Below are positions 1 through 4,697 of a stretch of 5,442 nt of DNA, in pieces. Source of the stretch: JBFXDI01 sp050181295 (GTDB lineage: Bacteria; Pseudomonadota; Alphaproteobacteria; Rhizobiales; Aestuariivirgaceae); assembly GCA_050181295.1 (NCBI GenBank), contig JBFXDI010000198.1, forward strand, positions 1-5,442, read 5' to 3'. The notes beneath the pieces were generated by a model. That model did no database searches, was not told the origin of the DNA, and worked only from the letters and a program-made list of their open reading frames with translations. The position numbers and the translations under genes were made by a program. The first letter of the stretch is position 1. The number at the start of each line of letters is the position of its first letter.

Positions 1-28
1 CAACGAGCTTTTCGAGGTCAGTTGCCAA
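1..28 (-). CDS. Tape measure protein, N-terminal start only (partial)
   Basis: Immediately after the TAG stop of the -1 chaperone frame (31-29), a TTG codon at 28-26 opens a frame reading M-A-T-D-L-E-K-L-V before the window ends. Seen: only nine codons, with no stop. Known: the tail tape measure gene directly follows the tail assembly chaperones in long-tailed phages, and many tape measure proteins begin with a short Met-Ala-(Thr)-x-(hydrophobic)-(Glu)-x-Leu-Val helix. Inferred: this is the tape measure start, read by ribosomes terminating on the adjacent stop. A GGGGA run about 10 nt upstream could serve as a weak ribosome binding site. The true start could instead lie outside the window. 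Confidence 0.5.
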
Positions 29-274
29 CTAACACGTCCCCATCTTGTGCGTGACCATGTTCCAGAGATCATCAACTTCGGATGCGGAGAGGCTCCGGTC
101 GTCTGGTGAGTGCGCCTCGGCATAGCCATCCACTGCCGCCGCAAACTCCCACATGCTCATGGCTTTGACCTCTTCCGGCGAGAACCCGATCGCGGCTCCG
201 ATCCCGAAGACGACGGCGAATCTGATCTTTCCGTTGGGGAGATCGTCGAGCCGCTTTGATCCGCCGTCTCGGCT
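29..274 (-). CDS. Tail assembly chaperone, -1 frame (gpT-like part of a G-T fusion)
   Basis: This 81-codon frame is -1 relative to the upstream chaperone and is most likely made only as the C-terminal part of a 191-aa frameshift product (110 residues from 603-274 plus these 81). It reads from the slippery site to a TAG at 31-29. The segment has the look of the small GTA/phage tail assembly chaperones (Phage_TAC_6 type): an N-terminal Gly/Ala-rich helix ending in GFSPEEV, then MSMWEFAAAVDGY, then a helix with SASEVDDLW. No ATG, GTG or TTG lies in this frame between the slippery site and the domain core. The first ATGs (160-158 and 154-152) would cut off half the domain. The frame upstream of the slip is Arg-rich and not protein-like. 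Likely role: with the upstream protein, it coats the tape measure protein and recruits tail tube subunits during tail assembly. The family assignment is from memory and moderately secure. Confidence 0.75.
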   Translation of the reverse strand, partial: SRDGGSKRLDDLPNGKIRFAVVFGIGAAIGFSPEEVKAMSMWEFAAAVDGYAEAHSPDDRSLSASEVDDLWNMVTHKMGTC

Positions 275-603
275 TTTTTTCCGACTTCTTCCTCCGGCGC
301 GCCGACGATCGCCACGCTGAGGATAGCCTGGGCGACGATCCGGTTCTCGACGAGGGGGCGTTTCTCGACATACTGCTGAACCAGCTTCAAGGCTGGGACC
401 GGCTGCATGCCGCCGCCGATGAGGCCGATGCGGATGGGCTCCCGGATGTCCTCGACCTTGCAAGTAAGATTGGCCAGCCGGTCGTAAATGACGAACGGAC
501 CAGCATCGCACTTCTCCTGCAATTCCATGAGCCCGCCCCACGTAAGGGCGAACGGATAGGTTCCGTCCCCGAAATCGAGCGTTATGTTGGCGGACCGGCT
601 CAT
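157..603 (-). CDS. GTA gp10-like tail assembly chaperone (gpG-like, zero frame)
   Basis: This 148-aa protein belongs to the gene transfer agent gp10-like family (Phage_TAC_11 type), the counterpart of lambda gpG. Visible features are ANITLDFGDGTYPFAL at residues 5-20, LMELQEKCDAGPF at 25-37, VEDIREPIRIGLIGGG at 50-65 and a final helix to GAPEEEVGKK at 101-110. From residue 111 the sequence becomes Ser/Pro/Arg-rich and unlike the family. This is expected if the conserved continuation is in the -1 frame. The start ATG (603-601) overlaps the tail tube stop as ATGA, with no good Shine-Dalgarno, so translation is probably coupled. The protein would be a non-virion chaperone for the tape measure protein. 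It is the right size and in the right place, between tail tube and tape measure. Confidence 0.85.
   Translation of the reverse strand: MSRSANITLDFGDGTYPFALTWGGLMELQEKCDAGPFVIYDRLANLTCKVEDIREPIRIGLIGGGMQPVPALKLVQQYVEKRPLVENRIVAQAILSVAIVGAPEEEVGKKAETADQSGSTISPTERSDSPSSSGSEPRSGSRRKRSKP
274..295 (-). promoter_or_regulatory. Programmed -1 ribosomal frameshift site
   Basis: On the minus strand, zero-frame codons GGA AAA AAA GCC form the in-phase heptamer A AAA AAA at 280-274, which fits the X XXY YYZ rule with X = Y = Z = A. GGAGG at 295-291 lies exactly 10 nt upstream of the heptamer, the spacing at which an internal Shine-Dalgarno stimulates -1 slippage in E. coli dnaX. Slippage moves ribosomes into the open -1 frame that carries the second chaperone. 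No convincing stem-loop sits 5-9 nt downstream. An AGCCG/CGGCT pairing starts inside the heptamer, and a hairpin at 244-224 begins about 30 nt away. Confidence 0.8.
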
Positions 604-1043
604 GCAGGTGTCCAGGTGCGCTCGACCTCGCCGTCGCTTTGCATGGAGACGTTGATCGTCACGCGCCCGCCTTGCTCGGCGCCGAGCGTCAGCGTCTCCA
701 GGTGGAAGTACCCGACGTAGCGGAGCGTGCCGGTCGAGAACTGGATCTCGATCTCGCAGTTGATGCTGTCGGTGCTCTCATAAGCCGCGTTCCACGCTTC
801 GACGGCTTCTGCCGCCAGAACGCCTTCCCCGGAAATCGCGGCCGTGTTCGACTGAACATCGCGGCCGAGCCAGATCGGATCGTCCGGATTATCGCAGTCC
901 GGGATCGAGACCTCGCTGAGGTTCTTCGAGAGCGTGAGGCTCTTTGAGGTGAAGCCGCAAGGTGCGACAAAAGTCTCGGGCGTGCCGCCGTCCGAGAGAG
1001 ATACGATGAACTTGCCGAACTTGGCTGTCACGGGGCGCGCCAT
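600..1043 (-). CDS. Major tail tube protein (TP901-1 type)
   Basis: This 147-aa protein is the size and composition of the TP901-1/GTA gp9-type tail tube subunit, which stacks as hexameric rings around the tape measure to form the tail of a siphovirus. The N-terminus (MARPVTAKFGKFIVSLSDGG, 1-20) gives paired beta strands. A central SKSLTLSKNLSEVSIPDCDNP segment (33-53) is the family's typical sentence, with D-C-D-N-P recognisable. Alternating beta strands follow from residue 95 to the end. It has one of the strongest ribosome binding sites in the window (AAGGAG, about 7 nt before the ATG), fitting a high-copy virion protein. The next gene overlaps its stop by 4 nt (ATGA). The 48-bp gap before it (1044-1091) holds only this ribosome binding site. 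Confidence 0.88.
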   Translation of the reverse strand: MARPVTAKFGKFIVSLSDGGTPETFVAPCGFTSKSLTLSKNLSEVSIPDCDNPDDPIWLGRDVQSNTAAISGEGVLAAEAVEAWNAAYESTDSINCEIEIQFSTGTLRYVGYFHLETLTLGAEQGGRVTINVSMQSDGEVERTWTPA

Positions 1044-1091
1044 GGTGTTTCTCCTTCAATGGATGCGCGAGGGGAAGACGGGCGGGGCCGG

Positions 1092-1517
1092 TCAGGGTTG
1101 CTCGATCAGAGCGATGAAGACGATGACGGCGTGCGAGGTGACGCCATCGCTGTCACGGAGCTTGTCGGTCCGCCTGTGATCGAAAGAGACGAGCGCGTTG
1201 GTGCTGAGGTCAAATTCCTGCTGATGCAGCGCGGAACGAACCTCATCGGCGATCCGGAGTACCTCGGGAAAGCCCTGGGCGCGCGACCAGGCATCGATCT
1301 GGAAGCTGACCTCGACGGACCGGATGCAGTCCGCATCGTCCTGCAGCTCAAAGCTTGGCCCCATGGACGCATAGGGGAACTCGGCAGTCGTGGCACCGCT
1401 ACGGGGATCGCGCGGCACCTGGTCATGAATGCGGGTTCCTACGAGCGCCTTGAGAGGCTCATGCGCCTTCAGGAGCGCGACGATCGCGCCCTGCAGTTCG
1501 AGTGTGGGGCTGGCCAT
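1092..1517 (-). CDS. Tail terminator / tail completion protein (DUF3168)
   Basis: This 141-aa protein matches the DUF3168 pattern (SPP1 gp17-like tail completion). It has an N-terminal helix LELQGAIVALLKA (6-18) leading to VGTRIHDQVPRD (26-37), then FPYASMGP (47-54), a beta strand RSVEVSFQIDAWSRAQG (66-82), and a helix with EVLRIADEVRSALH (85-98). Known: these proteins form a hexameric ring that caps the tail tube and joins it to the head connector. The ATG lies 3 bp after the preceding stop, so translation is probably coupled. Order (neck protein, terminator, then tail tube) agrees with the assignment. Confidence 0.87.
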   Translation of the reverse strand: MASPTLELQGAIVALLKAHEPLKALVGTRIHDQVPRDPRSGATTAEFPYASMGPSFELQDDADCIRSVEVSFQIDAWSRAQGFPEVLRIADEVRSALHQQEFDLSTNALVSFDHRRTDKLRDSDGVTSHAVIVFIALIEQP

Positions 1518-1520
1518 GGC

Positions 1521-1943
1521 TTATCGCCCGGCGGCAACCTGCGTCGCGGCTTCGCGCGTGGCGCGCCGGATCCTGCCGCGGACCTCTTTGCGGTTTGCCC
1601 GCCATGACACGTAGAAGTAGGGGTGGGCTGGCGCCGTCTGCGTCCCGAATTCCTGCCACCTAGCGTAATACGCCTCGTCACTCCCGGCATAGATCGTGAT
1701 CGTCATTTCGGCGCCGATCTTCGACTTCGCCACGGCTATGATCGACGCGCCCTTGGGAGCGCGGCCCCAGGTCCAGCCTATCGAGTCCCGAAGCGTGCCT
1801 TTGTCCACAGGAACGAGGCTCTTCATCATGGCGACGATTTGATTCGCGCCTTCCTCCATCGCGGCCTTGATCTTGGCCTTCGCCGCGACCGGTAGGCGGT
1901 TGAGCTTCCGCTCGAGCTTCGTGAGGCCGAGGACGGTGGCCAT
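1521..1943 (-). CDS. HK97 gp10-like neck protein
   Basis: This 140-aa protein carries the hallmarks of the HK97 gp10 family: a leading amphipathic helix (LTKLERKLNRLPVAAKAKIK, 7-26), the VPVDKGTLRDSI motif at 44-55, YYARWQEFGT at 92-101 and APAHPYF at 104-110, then an Arg-rich C-terminal helix. Family members act at the head-tail joint, between head closure and tail terminator. The ATG overlaps the preceding stop by one base (TGATG), implying translational coupling. Its length is usual for the family and all conserved motifs are present. Confidence 0.92.
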   Translation of the reverse strand: MATVLGLTKLERKLNRLPVAAKAKIKAAMEEGANQIVAMMKSLVPVDKGTLRDSIGWTWGRAPKGASIIAVAKSKIGAEMTITIYAGSDEAYYARWQEFGTQTAPAHPYFYVSWRANRKEVRGRIRRATREAATQVAAGR

Positions 1944-2302
1944 CAGATCGCGACTCCGCTTTGTGCTTCGATGTAGACCCAGGCGGGATCGGTCACGCTG
2001 TCGACATAGCCGATGGCGTACTCGGTCCCGCGCCGGAGGTCGCGCATCCGCCAGTCGGTCCCGATCCGGCGGGTTTCGACGGCCGATCGCACGTAAACGC
2101 GCATCATGCTACGGCCCTCAAGCCGCGCCGCCTGCACTGCTTCAGAACCTCCGGCGGGGCGAAAGGCCGCCGCGCACTGGAACTGCTCCTGGAACTCGGA
2201 TTCGGTGTTGCCGAAATCGTCCGGAGCGTCGGGGTTGACGGTCTCGCGCACATCGAAGGCGATCCGGTGCCGGAGCTCGCCGGCCGTGGGCTTAAGAGCC
2301 AT
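1943..2302 (-). CDS. Head closure / head-tail joining protein (SPP1 gp16-like)
   Basis: This 119-aa protein has the classic head-closure opening AGELRHRIAFDVRE (7-20), followed by D-D-F-G-N-T (28-33), an Arg-rich central region with VRSAVETRRIGTDWRMR (71-87), and Y-A-I-G-Y-V (95-100) in a beta-barrel C-terminus. The family (Phage_H_T_join) forms a ring below the connector that retains packaged DNA. I chose ATG 2302-2300 because AGGCGGTGA lies at suitable distance. GTG 2308-2306 in the same frame would add M-K and has AGGCG directly against it, so it is less likely. The start overlaps the preceding 59-aa gene by 11 nt. Confidence 0.88.
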   Translation of the reverse strand: MALKPTAGELRHRIAFDVRETVNPDAPDDFGNTESEFQEQFQCAAAFRPAGGSEAVQAARLEGRSMMRVYVRSAVETRRIGTDWRMRDLRRGTEYAIGYVDSVTDPAWVYIEAQSGVAI

Positions 2303-2471
2303 CTTCACCGCCTGCGGAAGCCGCCTTCTTCTTCACGCGCACCGCCTTCCCGGCCGCGATCGCGGCCTCGCCGCACCGCTTGGTGACGGGGCCCTCGTAC
2401 CCTTCCGGATAGCGGGTCTTCACCTGCGCGGTGTGGCGAAACCAGAACTCGCCGATGAAGCGGACGACCAT
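2292..2471 (-). CDS. Small conserved-looking phage protein, 59 aa
   Basis: A short gene with ATG at 2471-2469 and TAA at 2294-2292 fits exactly into the space between the cement-like gene (stop 6 bp away) and the head-closure gene (11-nt overlap). It reads MVVRFIGEFWFRHTAQVKTR, then YPEGYEGPVTKRCGEAAIAAGKAVRVKKK and a short acidic end. A beta strand, a P-x-G-x-x-G turn and an Ala-rich helix before a basic tail suggest a tiny folded domain. I cannot name a function. Small proteins of this type occur in phage head-tail regions and may bind another structural protein. The frame is supported by position and codon usage; overlapping longer open frames here have Arg-rich, unnatural composition. Confidence 0.72.
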   Translation of the reverse strand: MVVRFIGEFWFRHTAQVKTRYPEGYEGPVTKRCGEAAIAAGKAVRVKKKAASAGGEDGS

Positions 2472-2477
2472 GATCGG

Positions 2478-2888
2478 CTACAGCGTGACGTTCGGGTCGT
2501 TGAAGTCGAGCTGCAGGCGCGACGTCGTGAGCGCCATGCCGATGCGAATTGGGTCGTCGCCCGTCGTCACGTCGGCCCGTGGGCAAATGGCGCCGGCGGT
2601 GCCGCTCAAGTAGTAGTCGACGCCAGCCGTAAGGACAGCGCCGAGATCGACCACCGCGCCGCTCTTGGCGAGAGCGATGGGCTGGTCCACCGCAGCGGCA
2701 TGGAGCGCCATCCCGAAGACTGCTCTGACTTCAGCGGTAGCGCTGTCATTGTCCGCAAGCTTGGCGGTCTTGGTCGCGGAATCCCTGTAGGCGATCTGGC
2801 CTGCGGTGACGGCGGCGCCCGCCTTCAGCTGTTCGCTAGGGCCGCTCACCAGCTTCACGTTCGCGGCAGTAATCGAGATGTCGGCCAT
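2478..2888 (-). CDS. Putative capsid cement/decoration protein (DUF2190-like)
   Basis: This 136-aa protein is rich in Ala, Gly and Thr, with short beta strands. It has the cadence of DUF2190-type decoration proteins: KAGAAVTAGQIAYRD (22-36), T-A-K-L-A-D-N-D-S-A (41-50), a hydrophobic GMALHAA (59-65), a D-Q-P-I-A-L-A-K strand (68-75), LTAGVDYYLSGTAGAICP (86-103) and IRIGMAL (114-120). Such proteins bind the outside of HK97-type capsids and stabilise them. A strong Shine-Dalgarno (AAAGGAG, 6 nt before ATG) supports high expression. Its place between adaptor and head closure is unusual for a cement gene, so a neck or tail role is possible. The family call is from pattern memory, not from a search. 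Confidence 0.65.
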   Translation of the reverse strand: MADISITAANVKLVSGPSEQLKAGAAVTAGQIAYRDSATKTAKLADNDSATAEVRAVFGMALHAAAVDQPIALAKSGAVVDLGAVLTAGVDYYLSGTAGAICPRADVTTGDDPIRIGMALTTSRLQLDFNDPNVTL

Positions 2889-2918
2889 CGGAGGCTCCTT
2901 TCAGGGGATGGATGGGAA

Positions 2919-3500
2919 TCAGGCGGCCCGGTGCCGCCAGGGCGAAAGCAGCGCCTTGGCGCCCAGAGGAAGCTCAATCGGCGTCTGGCCGATGACAACG
3001 GCCTCGCGGTTCTTGAACCAGTGGCCGACCAGCAGGAGGATCGCCTGCTTGATGGCGGCGGGGACCTTGGAGGCATCTTCGTAACCGCAGACGGCCTCGA
3101 TCCGCACCGCATCCTCCCGCGCCGCCACCGTGCCCGGCCAGGACTGGTTCAGCGCCAGCGACACGCGGGGACTCAAGGCATCCTCGAGGAGCTGGTAGAC
3201 GCTCGCGGAGAGTTCCTGATCGGCGATCGAGCCGTCGTAATATTTCACGACGACCGATCCCACCGGCACGAGCGGCAGCCGCAGGCAGGACTCGAAGCAT
3301 TCGAAGCTGAAACGCCAGGTCTGCGGCATGAGCGCCCGGCCGAGGATGCCCGTATACCCGTCCAGATAGTCGGTCGCCGATGCGATGTAGGCTTTGATGA
3401 GATCGTCCTCATCGGTGAAGTCGACCTGACAGTGTGCACGCGCCTCCTCGAGCGAGACGGGCGTATCTGTCGGGTCGACGATTCGGACGGGCTTGAGCAC
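2919..3500 (-). CDS. Head-tail connector adaptor (HK97 gp6 / phiE125 gp8 type)
   Basis: This 193-aa protein is a gp6-like adaptor that docks under the portal and starts the neck. The N-terminus PVRIVDPTDTPVSLEEARAH (4-23) and the acidic helix EDDLIKAYIASATDYLDGYT (31-50), followed by GILGRALMPQTW (51-62), are the family signature. The C-terminal half has V-R-I-E-A-V-C-G-Y (132-140), then PAAIKQAILLLVGHWFKNRE (147-166), the usual helix ending in H-W-(F/Y)-x-N-R-E, and PLGAKALLSPWR (178-189). The start is GTG at 3500-3498, 11 bp after the upstream stop. It has little Shine-Dalgarno, so coupling is likely. Its length is normal for the family. Confidence 0.9.
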   Translation of the reverse strand: MLKPVRIVDPTDTPVSLEEARAHCQVDFTDEDDLIKAYIASATDYLDGYTGILGRALMPQTWRFSFECFESCLRLPLVPVGSVVVKYYDGSIADQELSASVYQLLEDALSPRVSLALNQSWPGTVAAREDAVRIEAVCGYEDASKVPAAIKQAILLLVGHWFKNREAVVIGQTPIELPLGAKALLSPWRHRAA

Positions 3501-3511
3501 GGGCGCAGGGC

Positions 3512-3928
3512 CTACTTCTTCGCCTTGCCCTTGCCGCCCTTGGACTTGTTGTCCTCGGTCTTCGTCGGCTGACGGTCGGTCTGTGCCGGAGCATCGGGAC
3601 GGCCAAGTGCGGCCGCGCCGGTGTTCTGCGCCTCATTGGCCGTGAGTCCGCCACGCTCCTCAAGCGCGTCCGCCGCAGCTTCGCGCTTGAAGTCGTCGAT
3701 GGCGGTTCCGGACACGGGGCCGCCCCGAACCGGCGCTTGCCGCGCCTGGGCACGATAGCGCTCCTCATCCTCGGGCGTGGGCTCGCCGCCCTTCACCCAC
3801 TCGGCGTTTCCGCCGCTGACCGCAGTCCATGCTAGATCGCCGGTCACTTCCTCGCCCTTGAGGATGGTGCGCGGATGAACGCCGCCATCGTCGACGCCCG
3901 CGAATTCCTTCGTCACCTTGGCCTTCAT
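3512..3928 (-). CDS. Uncharacterised phage protein with basic C-terminal tail, 138 aa
   Basis: The protein has an N-terminal mini-domain (MKAKVTKEFAGVDDGGVHPR, then TILKGEEVTGDLAWTAV to about residue 46), a charged stretch that may be helical (TPEDEERYRAQARQ, 51-64, and IDDFKREAAADALEE, 77-91), and a disordered end rich in Lys, Gly, Thr and Asn (TKTEDNKSKGGKGKAKK, 122-138). The start overlaps the preceding gene as ATGA but also has a strong AAAGGAG ribosome binding site about 7 nt upstream, so it may be well expressed. Short proteins of this kind are common between capsid and connector genes. A structural or assembly role is likely from position only. The Lys-rich tail might contact DNA or the acidic capsid interior, which is speculation. 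Confidence 0.75.
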   Translation of the reverse strand: MKAKVTKEFAGVDDGGVHPRTILKGEEVTGDLAWTAVSGGNAEWVKGGEPTPEDEERYRAQARQAPVRGGPVSGTAIDDFKREAAADALEERGGLTANEAQNTGAAALGRPDAPAQTDRQPTKTEDNKSKGGKGKAKK

Positions 3929-4689
3929 GCGACTTCTCCTTTCATGAGACGGTTGGGGTGCTTGGTGTGGTCGTACCGCCGCTCGATCTCCTGCGCGGTC
4001 GGAGGGTCCGAGCGGTCAGCGAAGAGAGCGGTCAGCGAACCGTCCGCCCTCTCGGAAAGGGTCACGTCCAGCATGTCGTAGCCATAGAGCAGCTCGCGCT
4101 CGGGCGCGCAGGCATCCAGCAGCGAGGATTGCTCCGGCACGGTGATCGTGATGCCGCGCGCGGAGGCGACGCCAAGCCAGTATTCGCAGCAGGCCCGGCC
4201 GCACTCGCCGGAATGGACATTGGGCAGCGTGTAGTCGATGCCGAAGAGCGAGATGCGCTTGACGCCGAGGTAGACAGCGAAAGCGATGGCGTAGGCGGCC
4301 GTGGAGTTGAAATAAGGCGAATGTCCGCCGTCGAGCCTGGCGTTCAGCAGCGCCTCGAGCGGGAACGGCACAAGGCCCGGATAGTCGGGATGCGGGTTCG
4401 AGGTGTAGATCGGGCCAGGGTGGGTCCGAAGCCATCGCAGCATGGCTGCAATGTTGCCTTCCGGGTTCATCGCCGCGCGCCCCTCCTGCACGCGGACATC
4501 GTCCATGTGGAACACGCGGTCGCAGCGCAGGATGTCGCCGAGGCAGTTGATGCCCCAGAGCTCTTCTGCATAGGCGCTCCGGCCGCCCAGGCGCTTCGCC
4601 AGCGTGAGGTAGGCCTCGACGGAAGGCCCGAGACCGAGGATCACGACGTGCTCCGGCGCTGCCGGAGCACACTGTTGCATCGCGTTCAT
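3925..4689 (-). CDS. Rossmann-like MptE/DUF115- and GT42-resembling phage protein
   Basis: This 254-aa protein looks like an enzyme rather than a structural part. Seen: a hydrophobic strand with the glycine loop VVILGLGPSVEAYL (15-28), W-G-I-N (45-48), a strand ending HMDD (61-64), YTSNPHPDYPG (95-105), a helix YFNSTAAYAIAFAVYLG (126-142) leading to VKRISLFGIDYT (143-154), and a Cys cluster E-C-G-R-A-C-C-E (162-169). Known: the G-x-G-P-S loop, the S-(T/G)-x-x-Y-A helix and the G-I-D-(Y/F) strand together are typical of the MptE-like (DUF115) and GT42 sialyltransferase fold. Inferred: it may bind a nucleotide or nucleotide-sugar; its substrate is unknown. Relatives in phages carry the uninformative name 'norphogenetic' (morphogenetic) protein. 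The ATG at 4689 was chosen over the ATG at 4680 because it lies 8 bp from the previous stop. Neither has a clear Shine-Dalgarno. It ends in an ATGA overlap with the next gene. Confidence 0.8.
   Translation of the reverse strand: MNAMQQCAPAAPEHVVILGLGPSVEAYLTLAKRLGGRSAYAEELWGINCLGDILRCDRVFHMDDVRVQEGRAAMNPEGNIAAMLRWLRTHPGPIYTSNPHPDYPGLVPFPLEALLNARLDGGHSPYFNSTAAYAIAFAVYLGVKRISLFGIDYTLPNVHSGECGRACCEYWLGVASARGITITVPEQSSLLDACAPERELLYGYDMLDVTLSERADGSLTALFADRSDPPTAQEIERRYDHTKHPNRLMKGEVA
4010..4039. repeat. 14-bp direct repeat, period 16
   Basis: The sequence GAGCGGTCAGCGAA occurs at 4010-4023 and again at 4026-4039, inside the 3' part of the Rossmann-like gene. As the period is 16 bp, the two copies are read in different frames (SLTA and FADRS). 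The first 11 bases recur at 4692-4702, just before that gene's start; an 11-mer match alone could be chance. Confidence 0.7.
4648..4670. repeat. Perfect 10-bp inverted repeat with 3-nt loop
   Basis: GTGCTCCGGC (4648-4657) and GCCGGAGCAC (4661-4670) are perfect complements separated by GCT. In the transcript the stem begins about 20 nt after the ATG of the Rossmann-like gene and covers roughly codons 7-14. With eight G-C pairs it should be very stable. No T-run follows on the minus strand, so it is not a standard terminator; a translational effect is more likely. Confidence 0.75.
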
Positions 4690-4697
4690 GCGAGCGG

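Noticed and set aside
224..244. Hairpin downstream of the slippery site (GATCT/AGATC with extra CC/GG pairs) as frameshift stimulator
   Set aside because: It begins about 30 nt after the heptamer, where 5-9 nt is usual, and contains mismatches. The upstream GGAGG is the more credible stimulator.
296..541. The -1 chaperone frame as an independent 170-aa gene starting at 541
   Set aside because: The part before the slippery site is Arg/Pro/Gly-rich and antagonistic to the conserved zero-frame protein. Protein-like sequence begins only after the A7 run, so a frameshift fusion explains it better.
157..603. Broken chaperone gene (pseudogene by frameshift)
   Set aside because: The break coincides with a canonical in-phase slippery heptamer and correctly spaced Shine-Dalgarno in a gene type known for programmed frameshifting. 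A homopolymer miscount remains possible and is stated as the test.
2106..3572. A 488-codon open frame on the plus strand across the adaptor and cement-like genes
   Set aside because: It lies antisense to genes with clear family motifs, is rich in Arg, Gly and His, and has no recognisable domain. Long antisense frames are normal in GC-rich DNA.
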